A stretch of DNA of 64,000 bases. It comes from Notospermus geniculatus (Eukaryota > Nemertea > Pilidiophora > Heteronemertea > Lineidae). Shown piece after piece: positions 52,763 through 63,210 of this stretch (positions are counted from its first letter, which is position 1; each line of letters begins with the position of its first letter). The stretch covers positions 59,960-123,959 of the forward strand of contig NMRB01000769.1 in assembly GCA_002633025.1 (NCBI GenBank), read 5' to 3'. Both the position numbers and the translations under genes were made by a program. The notes under the pieces were generated by a model, which saw only the letters and a program-made list of their open reading frames with translations, was not told the origin of the DNA and did no database searches.

Positions 52763-53053
52763 AGGCACTTGAGACAATCTGATGACCAATTTGAGGAGAT
52801 TTCAGTGGAATATCAAGTCAACTTTAACTCAATCAAAACTAACTCAACATTTGACCTCACCCATGTCCGCAAACCACCTCCTGGCACTCCTGAGCAGACA
52901 GTCTTATTGAATATAATATTGGCGGCCTTTGATACTTCTGAATACGAGGCAAACTTCATATCAAAGAAGGACCTATCTGCGCAGTTAATCCTAATGTGCA
53001 CGGAGCAACACCCACAAATACAAATTGTGATGGACACAATGCCAGGCCTCTAG
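52763..53053 (+). CDS. Unknown protein, possible 3'-terminal exon
   Basis: A pyrimidine tract (T8 CTGTGCATGTTCAG) precedes an open frame of 96 residues ending TAG. The peptide has balanced composition: S-D-D-Q-F-E-E-I-S-V-E-Y-Q-V-N, then K-P-P-P-G-T-P-E-Q-T-V-L-L, and S-K-K-D-L-S-A-Q-L-I. It looks coding, unlike its neighbours, but I do not recognise a family. The upstream part of the same frame (52583-52762) overlaps a dispersed element end and is probably not coding. Confidence 0.35.
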   Translation, partial: RHLRQSDDQFEEISVEYQVNFNSIKTNSTFDLTHVRKPPPGTPEQTVLLNIILAAFDTSEYEANFISKKDLSAQLILMCTEQHPQIQIVMDTMPGL

Positions 53054-53269
53054 GACTTCGAATTTGATTTGTGTACCGGAGCCCCTCTGCTGGCCATAAA
53101 ACATTGAAATATGGACTGAGTTAATGTGATTTGTAGCATAATTGCATAATTATCAATGTGGTTTGTTTGGCCTGCAAACAGTGCTGATATATGCTCACCT
53201 CTGTGACACGTCACCGTGGTTAAGTGTGAATCTGTGACTCTCATGGTGGATGTTGAAGGATCAGTACAG
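53054..53269. other. No gene seen
   Basis: Short frames only. Confidence 0.3.
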
Positions 53270-53800
53270 ATAAGATAAAGCTGAACACACCAAGAAGTAT
53301 TTTTATGGTCTGATCAGTATTATCAGTCAGTGACATAAACTCAGGTGATGGCACCCAGAAGGAGTACAGTTTCTGAATACAATGAATAAGTGGTATTTGT
53401 GAACAAACTGCATTCCTGTCTAGGTTACAGATGTCAAAAATTCTGTTTTTCAAGATGGCCACCTAGTGGCCACACGTGACTTTCGTTGGGACTGAAATTT
53501 CAGCAGGAATGTACAGGATACTTGCATAGATATTTAGACAAACATCATAACATAATACCGATGAGATATGGCCAAAGTCAATTTTTCAAGATGGCCGCCT
53601 GGCAGCCATGTTGAAGTCCAATCGAACCGAAATTTGGCATATAAGTAGACAGTACCAAGACACATATTTAGGCACGGTTAAAGCATCCTAGCTACCACTA
53701 TATATGAGGTGTGGGTCGAAGTCCATTTTTAAAGATGGCTCCTGGTGGCCATATTTGACGTCGAATCTGCCTCAAATTTTCCATATATTTATATGGTACC
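53270..53800. repeat. Dispersed repeat with GGCCATCTTGAAAAA units
   Basis: AAGATGGCC(A/G)CC(T)GG units at intervals of about 120 bp, with TTCGTTGGGACTGAAATTTC. It is matched in reverse complement by 58890-59350 and partly in the same orientation by 55417-55620. Confidence 0.7.
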
Positions 53801-54324
53801 TAGATACTCTAAATTCCCACTTACCTGTCCCATTCCTGAACTCGGAAAAAATGACTAAGTCCGAATTTGAAGATAATAGGGTGGGGGTATGGTGAGAAAC
53901 AGTAATGTTCTGGATCAATAAAAAGGACTTGTCAAGGGACATACGGTCATGTTTGCCAGGGCATGAGGTGACAATGGAAATCCTGTGGCGCAACGTGAGT
54001 TCAAGGTAATGTTCGTTGGTGCATACGGCCCTAAATGTCCTCCTTAACTGAAGTTAGGTAATCGCTATGTAACCGGTCAAAATTAATGCCTTTAATGCAT
54101 GAAGAAAGATCTCACAGAACCTACATTGTGCATGCTCTCTTGTGTTATAGCCCAAGATCACTGGTGGTGATTCGTGCACTGCGTATTTTCTAGGATCATA
54201 ATGGTTTGGCCAATCTTTTGCCTCCACGTCGGTTGACTACAGGAGTCCTCACTCAACTCCTTCCATGCCTCCACCGACGTCAGCAAAAAAGACTGGCCTG
54301 ATGCATGCACGACCTCGACGAGTA
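53801..54324. other. No gene; element end at about 54010
   Basis: GTTGGTGCATACGGCCCTAA near 54014 is the same end as in the 14893-15467 element. Confidence 0.4.
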
Positions 54325-54457
54325 AGGCTAAGAATCCATTCACGCGATTTCGCGCCGCGCGATGTCGCATCCTTTGTCCACGACCAACGCGGCGGAAACA
54401 AACAATGCTTTCGAGCGTCTGCCGCTCGAAAATCGCGTGAATGGACAGCCAGTCTAA
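54325..54457. mobile_element. Foldback element with CCATTCACGCGATTT ends
   Basis: ATCCATTCACGCGATTTCG is mirrored by CGAAAATCGCGTGAATGGAC. AAGGCTAAG and AGTCTAAAGCC lie outside. Confidence 0.7.
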
Positions 54458-54817
54458 AGCCTTTTTCACACTGCCAGCGCTATGCGACGTGGTGCGACTG
54501 GTTGTTCCCATTGTTAAGCCTATAGCTGTTCACAGTTGCGGTGGGACGCGATGCAGTAAGAAGCAGTAGGGCGCAACGAGCGATTTCCACCGCCCCAACC
54601 GCTCCTGCAATATTTTTCCGCGGCGAATCGCCTGCCGCGTGAGCTGAGGATACTGGAATATTTGTCACAATTTGAATGACATGAATGATGTCATTTCTGC
54701 TAATCATGACCACCGCACGCAATCGCGTCGCGCCGCGCTGCGCTATGTCAAAACTGACACCGCTTGGCGATTTTTTTTAACGCATCGCACCACGCCGCCA
54801 GTGTGAACAAGGATGTA
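54457..54817. mobile_element. TIR element with TTCACACTGCCAGCG ends
   Basis: TTTTTCACACTGCCAGCGC is mirrored by GCCGCCAGTGTGAACAAGG. GTGGTGCGA/GCATCGCACCAC arms are inside. It abuts the previous element. Confidence 0.7.
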
Positions 54818-54844
54818 ATAGTAAGAATACGGCTCCCTTGTCAG

Positions 54845-54965
54845 TATAAGGGCCAAGTCATACTTGTTCGCGGATCGTGAAGCGCATGAAACTGATCGCA
54901 GGTTTCCAAGGCTTGAATGTGCACGCTCGTTGAAATTGATCATAGTCGGCGTCAAATCTGATCCA
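54845..54965. repeat. Diverged inverted copy of the 50113-50248 element interior
   Basis: GCGCATGAAACTGATCGCAG, GGTTTCCA, AATTGATCATAGTCGGCG match 50148-50215 in reverse complement. Confidence 0.6.
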
Positions 54966-55149
54966 ATCCAATCCAATTGCCTGACAAGCCTGGCGGCGTA
55001 AATGGTTCACGTGGAAAGAGTTTGAAAAAGAATGTTCGCACAAACACACAAAACTGCCTTCGATACAAGAGCACGAAGTAAGTGCTCAACCTGATAGGCC
55101 TACTGCTACACACTAAAACTGTCCAATGGACAGAAGTTGTCATACACTC

Positions 55150-55415
55150 GGCGCTAGTGTGTATCCGACGTCCCGGTCTCCTACACACTGGCACATTTGG
55201 GGCTCAAAAGCCGGTAACACCACTAGATGGCGCTCCACTGGACTCCAGCCAATCACCACGCTTTCTCACTCGTAATTCCCGCGGAAATTACTTCCAGGAA
55301 AAACCCAACCTCGGCCCCAGGGGTATAGTTCGCTCAGACAACCTTGGGCCACTCGCCATATTGTCAAAAAGCGAGCGAGGTTGGGAAAACCCAAGGACCC
55401 GTGCTGCCACCACGC
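55150..55415. repeat. Inverted partner of 50920-51190
   Basis: Ends GTGCTGCCACCACG at the N at 55416. The join is probably artificial. Confidence 0.8.
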
Positions 55416-55416
55416 N

Positions 55417-56035
55417 CCATATGTGAAGTTCGTTGGGACTGAAATTTTAGCAGAAATGTACTGGATACTTGCATAGATAGACAACATTGAAACGTAACAT
55501 TTACTACCGATGAGATATGGGCCAAGGCCAATTTTTCAAGATGGCTTCCTGGCGGCCATATTTGAAGTTCGATTGGGTTAAAATTTGGTGCATTCGTGCA
55601 GGGTGCCAAGATATATCTTCACACCAAATCACAACACTCTATTTCAAATAGCCATGAAATGTGCCACCAAACAGTGAATTTTGAACTTTGACCTCTGTGG
55701 CCTTGAAAAGTAGGTCAAATCAAAAACCCGGGATTTATGTGATGTAGTCTCATCAGAGGAACCCACCATAAAAGTTTCGTGGTTCTGGCTAACAGCGTTC
55801 AGGAGATACGGCCGAAAGAAGGTTTTCACAAAGCGCCCCCTACAGGCCAGAGTGTACAAGCAGCAGCGCTAAGTTTCGGTCCAGAGATAGTTTTTACCAT
55901 AGGGTACCTGTACACCAAATTTCAAGTCTGTAACCCAAGCGGTTTAGAAACGTGCCACCCCTGTTAACGACGACGGACGACGACGACGACGGACGACACA
56001 CCATGGGAGAAGCTCACCTCAAAGAGCTGAGCTAA
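55417..56035. repeat. Dispersed repeat ending in GACGAC tract and AGCTCACC
   Basis: GGCGGCCATATTTGAAGTTC, TTTGACCTCTGTGGCCTTGA, CGCCCCCTACAGGCCAG, then GACGACGGACGACG and AGAAGCTCACCTC. It is the mirror of 58278-58760. Confidence 0.8.
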
Positions 56036-56803
56036 AAAGGTACCGGACATGCTGATTTTCACACCTAATAAAAATGCATCCCATCACCAGATTTGAGTAT
56101 GAAAAGTGGTGTATTTTTTACATTACACAGCAAGTTTGAATAATTGAAAAAAATGTTTGCAAACGATTTTGCTTTTTATCCTGTGTTCTTCAAGATTTCA
56201 TTCAAAATTGATGGCCAACATGGCGGCACGAACTTGGGGTTAGACAGTGGAAGTACAGGAAGTCGCATCACGTGAAGTATCACCTCTATGTATTACAACT
56301 GTACGATTGAACACTACGTATGTTCACTGAATTCCGAATTGCGGTACTTTTTGAACCTCATGCTTCCGATTTTACTATACGGTACATGGTGGTGTCGCCT
56401 TTAACATATTGTACCTACATTACCGGTACATTGTATCATCGGTAATTAGCTCAATAGAAGTAGAAATCTTCTTTTCAATTGTCTTTTGAATTACTGGTAT
56501 GTTGAACTACTACTGGCCGAGTTCAAGTGATGCGCTTTGTCATGTTAAAAGCTGCTCCTTGAAACCCCAGATTGATTTCTGTAAGACCGGGATAATAACC
56601 TGCGATTTGGTGGTGGTGGTTCCAACCTAGGAAGTTGAGGGAACTACCATCGTGCAGAACCCCCGCCCTAACCATCCTCGTGTTTTACCGGAATTTAGCC
56701 AGCGGATGTATAAAAGTGACCGACTGCAAGAGACCTTTGATCAACTGGAGCACTTTACCGAACCGCAAGGTCTCGTCTCATTTATTCAGACTAAGTTTTA
56801 CTG
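56036..56803. other. No gene seen
   Basis: AT-rich and featureless apart from CATTACCGGTACATTG near 56417. Confidence 0.35.
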
Positions 56804-57035
56804 GAAATGTCGATGGTGCCGATGTTGGCAGGGTAGGCACTCCGTGTTCGGCGGTTTCCGAGCGACGTACCGGTACCGAGTTCTCACGAGGTATTGATGG
56901 ATGTCGATGGTGCCGATGTTGGCCGGCTAGGCAGATTGTGTTCCGGGATTTCCGTGCGATATACCGAGTTCTCACGACGAGGTATTGATGGATATGTCGA
57001 TGGTGCCGATGTTGGCAGGCTAGGCATGTTGTGTT
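56804..57035. repeat. Tandem repeat of about 100 bp, 2.3 copies
   Basis: GTCGATGGTGCCGATGTTGG at about 56807, 56903 and 56997, each followed by C(A/C)GG(C/G)TAGGCA. Confidence 0.8.
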
Positions 57036-57752
57036 CGGATATTTTCAGATTTTTGTTGTAGTTCGTAGATTTCCGAGCTCCGACGAAGTTTTTCGCGCCA
57101 ATAAAAAGTATTTCATGCCTGCCTCATCGGTTTTTGAAAATTCCTGCGCACGTACACAGCTGAATGGAATACATGTAGGCCTAGGCCTATTCGAAGTTAT
57201 CAAATTTGAGATATCAATATCATAATAAACCCAGCATCCGATGTCAAAAATAATTGAGAGATAGAGAGATAGAAAGACTAATATTGTTCCCGATCCTTTG
57301 ATCAGGAACCAATAGATTGGTGCAAGCGACGCAAATTTGAGTCATACACACATGCAAATATTCGTACGTCCGTGAGAAAAAAAATCTTCATCATTCGTAA
57401 TAAAATTTACAAAACAGGTACTCACGTTTTTGTGCACAGCTGTGTCGTGGGAGGCACAGAAATAGTACAGAAAGAATTACTTCCCTGATGAAAGATATCA
57501 TCACCGTATTTCGCGATTTTACCAGATCAGAGCACTCCACAGGCCGGACACCAGCTCGTGTAAGACAACCTAAAAAGCATGTTTAATTTGCAATTAACCT
57601 TGTCTAAAATTGCAGTGCTGTCAGACGACAGCCTAAAACAAACATCCCAGAAGCAAGGAGTTTAATGTGCATCTTTGTTACCCGCGATGTTTTAAGGCCA
57701 TTTCCAAGCAAAAAACTCCAAAGTGGTGTTTTGAAATACCACGACGAGAAAA
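57036..57752. other. No gene; GAGAGATA microsatellite near 57250
   Basis: Short frames and an imperfect GAGATAGA run. TTCCCGATCCTTTGATCAGG at about 57285 resembles the 49081 palindrome. Confidence 0.35.
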
Positions 57753-57886
57753 CACAATAGTGAACTTTCGCAAGCGCCCGGTTAGGCCCTACGACAATGT
57801 TTATCTATATTGTGTGGGTATACCCAAACAATTGATAAACGTTGTCGTATGGCCTATCCGGGCGCTTGCGAAAGCTCACTATTGTG
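57753..57886. mobile_element. Foldback element with CACAATAGTGAACTTTCG ends
   Basis: CACAATAGTGAACTTTCGCA is mirrored by TGCGAAAGCTCACTATTGTG, with AAGCGCCCGG inside both arms. Confidence 0.88.
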
Positions 57887-58013
57887 ACATAAAAACACCA
57901 GATATAGGCCTACGGGTACACAGATAGCCTAAAAAGCTCGAGGCCTGAACGTATTTGATCGTTTACGCCAGGAAACATGGAAATGGACATTTTTGATATG
58001 ATTGTGAAGTTAA

Positions 58014-58155
58014 AGCGATTTGTCAGCCAAAAAATTTGAATGCAAAAGGGGACGAATCTTTGTTTACAAACACTCATTTCCTGCATTCTGATTGGCTGTG
58101 AGGGCAATGTTTACAAACATCATCCTTCTGTTTACAAAACGACCGTCGATTCGCT
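58014..58155. mobile_element. TTAA-flanked TIR element, AGCGA ends, 142 bp
   Basis: AGCGATTTGTC at the left and GATTCGCT at the right, with TTAA at 58010-58013 and 58156-58159. The interior has GTTTACAAA repeats as in 50403-50587. The arms match only over the outermost few bases. Confidence 0.6.
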
Positions 58156-58274
58156 TTAACATTACTGTGTATGGTACTCTTCTGGCTATACCCACGTCCA
58201 AATCGTAAAGGCGCATATCCAAGGGAGGCTTTTCTGGCGAAAGTTGCCTTACAACGGACGTGGACAATTCACCG

Positions 58275-59370
58275 TTTTTAGCTCACCTCTGTGAGGTGAG
58301 CTTCTCTCATGGTGTCATCCGTCGTCCGTCGTCGTTAAAAGGGGTGGCACGTTTCTAAACCGCTTGGGTTACAAACGTGAAATTCGGTGTATATGTACCC
58401 TGTGGTAAAAACTATCTCTGGACCGAAACTTAGCGCTGCTGCTTGTACACTCTGGCTTGTAGGGGGCGCTTTGTGAAAACCTTCTTTCGGCCGTATCTCC
58501 TGAACGCTGTTAGCTAGAACCACGAAACTTTTATGGTGGGTTCCTCTGATGAGACTACATCACATAAATCCCGGGTTTTTGATTTGACCTACTTTTCAAG
58601 GTCACAGAGGTCAAAGTTCAAAATTCACTGTTTGGTGGCACATTTCATGGCTATTTGACATAGAGTGTTGTGATTTGGTGTGAAGATAATTATATCTAGG
58701 CACCCTTCACAAATGCACCGAATTTCAACCTGATCGGACTTCAAATATGGCCGCCAGGAAGCCATCTTGAAAAATGGACTTTAACCCACATTTTATAAAT
58801 AGGAGTAGGTAGGATGTTTTAACCTTGTGAAAATATGTATCTAGGTACCATATAAATATATGGTAAATTTCAATCAGATTCTACGTCAAATATGGCCGCC
58901 AGGGAGCCATCTTGACCCACACCTCATAAATAGTGGTAGCTAGGATGCTTTAACCGTGCCTAAATATGTGTCTTGGTACCATCTACTTATGTGCCAAATT
59001 TCAGTTCGATTGCACTTCAACATGGCTGCCAGGCGGCCATCGTGAAAAATTGACTTTGGCCATATCTCATCAGTAGTAAATGTTACAATGTTTCAATGTT
59101 GTCTAAACACCTATGCAAGTATCCTGTACATTCCTGCTAAAATTTCAGTCCCAACGAACGTCACGTGTGGCCAGCAGGTGGCCATCTTGAAAAATAGAAT
59201 TTTTGACATCTGTGACCTAGACAGGAAAGCAGTTTGTTCACAAATACCACTTGTATTCATTGTATTCAGAAATTGTACTCCTTCTGGGTTCCATCAACTG
59301 AGTTTATGTCATTGACTGATAATACTGATCAGATCAAAAAAATACTTTTTGTGTTCACAGAGGTGAGCAC
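58275..59370. mobile_element. Long member of the AGCTCACC/GACGAC repeat family
   Basis: Begins TTTTTAGCTCACCTCTGTGA, continues with GTCCGTCGTCGTT, CGCTTTGTGAAAACC, GTGACCTTGA-type text, then at least four units with AAATATGGCCGCCAGG..GCCATCTTGA, and ends near CACAGAGGTGAGCACAATGG. Non-coding tandem body with a palindromic end. Mobility is inferred from its dispersal. Confidence 0.6.
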
Positions 59371-60509
59371 AATGGCCCTGGCCATTTCATTTGATTCATT
59401 ACGGCTTATGCTGAGAGCAATGACACAAACAACTGCTTGGCTATGGTTACACTGAACGCATTTTCTCAACCCGCGCCTCAAAGCCTTTTGTTTTTCATTG
59501 CATCCAAAGCTTCTTTGCATGCGTGGCACAGCGAATACACAATCGCATTCAGTGCAACCGTAGCATTACAATGGGGAACAAACTTAACTGACTGAAATAA
59601 CAGATGGCGCAGCGAGTAGCCCTATATAAGCCCAGAAAGACGTTGCGAACTGACCTCACTTTTATAGCCGCTGACTTCGCGCCGTCAAAAAACTGTGTAC
59701 ATTTTTCTACACATATTTTCCCCCAAAGACCCTGTCAATGTTGGCTGTGGCATTTCTGACAAAATAAAGCAGTGATATATGGAGAATTTCGAAAATGAAA
59801 CAGGGCCGCGTAATTTAATCGAAATTGAACTAAAGAGAGTGGATCATTTGGGGGCAGGAAGTAAATGGTGTTCAAAAATAGGAACTTCGGGGTCTCACAC
59901 TAGCGCCACGTCGTGGCGTTAGTTCTCGGGTTCCTCATTGAGTTACCCGTAGAGAATCACCTCCTGCGAGAAATCTCTCAAGTGGATAGCGCCCAAGAAA
60001 TTTGCGGCTTGAAACACTCAGGGTGAACCTGAGCGTGAATGTGAAATACGAATGTGAAATAAGAGCACAACAGGTAACTGGAGAGGTAAATGACCGACTA
60101 CAAATTATACCTTAGGAGGCCAATGTGTGGAAATTTCAGTTGTAACTTACCCTTATTGTTGAAAAAGGCCGATATTCATACTTGAAAGGTGAAATTAGGA
60201 TTGTTGAGCGATCAATGCTGATGATGAACTTGATGACATGTGACAGGAATTTGGCACTTGATACGATTTTGTCATAAGGGGAATCGAATTGTGATTCGTA
60301 GGATACACCCACTGCATCACAAATTCTTCTGTAATATGAGCACTGTCCCGGTCGGCATGTCCATGACACAGCTTATTACCAGGATGTTTTAAAAAGACAT
60401 CGTTATTATGTGTTCAGCAATAGCGCTCGTCACTGATGACGTCAGTCGGGTCGACTTATCTTGAGTTCTTAAATTCTGTATTAAATGAACATAACCTAGA
60501 ATTGGCCCT
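59371..60509. other. No supported gene
   Basis: Contains CGCCACGTCGTGGCG at about 59904 (palindrome) and short frames. No recognisable family. Confidence 0.35.
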
Positions 60510-61815
60510 TAAAGCATGGCGCACACGAGCGACAAAATCAAGGCGACTGCCGACAAGACTACCAAAACGACCAGAAATCTAATAGACTTGACCCCATTGT
60601 TGATGCCTCTTAAATTTCGGCAGAGAGGTTAATTCTGATTGATATCTACTCATCACCTAGTTTAGAGTGGATGTGGTGATGTTCTCGTTTACCACGCTCA
60701 CTTTCTGTTTTTTTGCATAGTAACTACGTCATTACCTGCGTCACCTAATTTGCATGGTAAGTGATGTTTGTCTAGATACGCTAGTTTGACCGCGTCCTGA
60801 CGCTTTGGTCAGCGTTCTGACGCTTCTGATCGCGTCCTGACGCTGTCCAGGTTGTGGATAAATAGCGGGGATTCTGAGCTCTGGGCAGAGCAGCTTTGGG
60901 AGCGCAAGAGGACTGCCAGACGAAGCAACGAAGTTGAATGGAAGAAACGAAGCCAAGCCATGTAGCGAACCTCTGTCTGGGGAACCTTTGCTCGTTCTGC
61001 TCAAACTCAGAAATCCTGTCCACGGCTGGCGTACCGTCAGGGCCCGGTCTGAATTATATCATTCAAACCCTAGTTCGGCTAGGAGATTTGTGTTATAATT
61101 AGACCTATATCCGAGTTTGTAAGAGAGAGGCAAAGAGAATACAGACCAACGAATACAATATCCAAGTCTTCCCATCTCGCTTTTTTGCTGCTGGAGTAGT
61201 CCTATCGCCCCCACCGCAACACCCATGTCTGCGGCAAATCGTCGTCCCAACCGACTGGTCGCTTTTGTCGACCGACTAATCAGTTTCATCGCCTACCTGA
61301 TCGGTTGAGGTGGTCATTGCATCATATGCGGACTATTTATGCTATGACCGATCATAACGATCGGTTTGCGCTCGGCGACCGATGATCCTGGCGACCAAAA
61401 TTCAATATGTTGAACTTTGGTCGCAAGGGCCGATTATCTTCGCGAATTGTCGGCCGACCAGGAAAATGATCCGCAAACTAAGGGTGGCTGCACACCTAAC
61501 GCGATTCGTTGACGCATGCGACAACGCCTTTGTTATTTTCCGCCGCACTGCACGCAAACAATTGCGTTGACGCATGCGTCGCCCAATCGCATGCGAATCG
61601 CGTTAGGTGTGTCCCTACCCTAATGCGATGCGACCTGACGACGGTCTGTGGCCTAAGGCGCTCCGTGAGGTCGTCTGTCGTTTGCGGATTCTTCACAAAA
61701 ATGGTCGCCAGTGTGCTCGGCGAGCGACGTCGCTAGCGATGGTTTCCTACGACGTCGCTAGCGACGGTCTCGTCGGCAGTCGCCTTGTTTTTGTCGCTCG
61801 TCTGCGCCATGCTTA
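60510..61815. mobile_element. TIR element with AAAGCATGGCGCACACGAGC ends, carrying insertions
   Basis: The end CATGGCGCACACGAGCGACA is mirrored by TGTCGCTCG-CTGCGCCATG text at 61788-61812. Compared with its sister at 62672-63210 it has gained a segment of about 630 bp at 60597-61226 and a TAA-flanked element at 61482-61620. Confidence 0.75.
61482..61620. mobile_element. TAA-flanked TIR element, 139 bp
   Basis: GGGTGGCTGCACACCTAACG is mirrored by CGTTAGGTGTGTCCCTACCC. TAA flanks both ends (61479-61481 and 61621-61623). The sister element has the empty site GCAAACTAATGCGATG at about 63114. Confidence 0.88.
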
Positions 61816-62055
61816 AAGGGCACCGCAGACTGGCGATTTTTCGAGCGATTTTCTAGGCGACCGGCCTTGCGACCACAGAGGCGACTGAACATATTTTTAG
61901 TTTTTTTTTAACTTTTTGTTGACTCGTTTGCGACAAATGCTTATTTGGAAGATCAGTGATGTCGTGGATAACATCACTGGCCAACCTCAAAGGTAATTAT
62001 TGCAGGCGACGTAGTAGTCGCCCCTATTTTAGTCGCCAGTGTGCGGAGCCCTTTA
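61816..62055. mobile_element. GCGAC-rich TIR element, copy 1 of a back-to-back set
   Basis: AAAGGGCACCGCAGACTGGC at the left and CGCCAGTGTGCGGAGCCCTT at the right. Interior AGGCGACGTAGTAGTCGCC. Confidence 0.7.
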
Positions 62056-62306
62056 AGGGCTCTGCACACTACTGGCGACTAAAATGGGGGCGACTACCGA
62101 TGCGACTACTACGTCGCCTGCCGTAATTACCTTTGCGGTCGATCAGTGATGTCATCCACGACATCACTGATCTTCCAAAGAAGCATTTGTCGCAAACAAG
62201 TCAACAAAAACTAAAAAAACTGAAAAATGTTCAGTCGCTTCTGTGGTCGCAAGGCCGGTCGCCTACAAAATCGCTCGAACAAATCGCTAGTGTGCGGTGC
62301 CCTTTA
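62055..62306. mobile_element. GCGAC-rich TIR element, copy 2, opposite orientation
   Basis: AAGGGCTCTGCACACTACTG onward is the reverse complement of the preceding copy, including GACATCACTGATCTTCCAAA and AAGCATTTGTCGCAAAC. Confidence 0.7.
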
Positions 62307-62673
62307 GGGCTGCGCACACTAGCGACTAAATTGAGGCGACCAGAGACGCAACTGTCGACTACGACGTCGCAGGCGATAATCGCCTGTGAGGTCACTGAGC
62401 TATGTCGCATACGGCAATTTCCTAGGACGATCCGCAAACGGGCGACTATTTTCCTGGAGACGGTCGCGGTAGCAGTGGACTGTGCCAAGCGACCAAAAGT
62501 TCAACATGTTGAACGTTCGGTCGCTTGCCGGGACTTACCGCGGGAGCAAATTCTGTAATTCAGTCGCGTAACAATCTGCCGCTAAGAGGAGACCAAAAAG
62601 TAAAAATGTTCTGGTTGCAAGGCCGATCGCCCAGAAAATCGCTCGAAAAATCGCTAGTGTGCGGAGCCCTTTA
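62306..62673. mobile_element. GCGAC-rich TIR element, diverged third copy
   Basis: AGGGCTGCGCACACTAGCGA at the left is mirrored by TCGCTAGTGTGCGGAGCCCT at the right. The interior is diverged and longer. Confidence 0.65.
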
Positions 62674-63210
62674 AGCATGGCGCACACGAGCGACAAAATC
62701 AAGGCAACTGCCGACAAGACTGCCAAAACGACCAGAAATCTGATAGATTTGACCCCATGTCTGCGGCAAATCGTCGTCCCAACCGACTGGTCGCTTTGGT
62801 TGACCGACTAATCAGTTTCGTCGCCTACCTGATCGGTTCAGGTGGTCTTTGCATCATGCGGACTATTTATGCTATGACCGATTGTAACGATCGGTTTGCG
62901 CTCGGCGATCGAAGATCCAGGACCCATATTCATAAAGCTACTTAAGTCTAAGTGTGACACTTATCCTTTGTTCAACACAAAAGATAAGTACCACACTTTG
63001 ACTTAAGTATGTTTATGAATATGGACCCTGGCAACCAAAATTCAACATGTTGAACTTTGGTCGCCAAGGCCGATTATCTTCGCGACTTGTCGGCCGACCA
63101 GGAAAAAGATCCGCAAACTAATGCGATGCGACCTGACGATGGTCTGTGGCCTAAGTCGCTCCGGGAGGTCGTCTGTCGTTGATTTTGTCGCTCGTGTGCG
63201 CCATGCTTTA
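62672..63210. mobile_element. Sister copy of the 60510-61815 element
   Basis: TTAAGCATGGCGCACACGAG is mirrored by CTCGTGTGCGCCATGCTTTA. It carries its own insertion at 62920-63028. Confidence 0.8.
62920..63028. mobile_element. Foldback element with CCATATTCATAAA ends
   Basis: GGACCCATATTCATAAAGCT is mirrored by ATGTTTATGAATATGGACCC. It is absent from the sister copy (61385, GATCCTGGCGACC). CCAGG/CCTGG flank it. Confidence 0.85.

Noticed and set aside
61382-62558. Several 60-140-codon frames in 61.3-62.6 kb
   Set aside because: All fall inside palindromic GCGAC-rich elements where mirrored frames arise on both strands.
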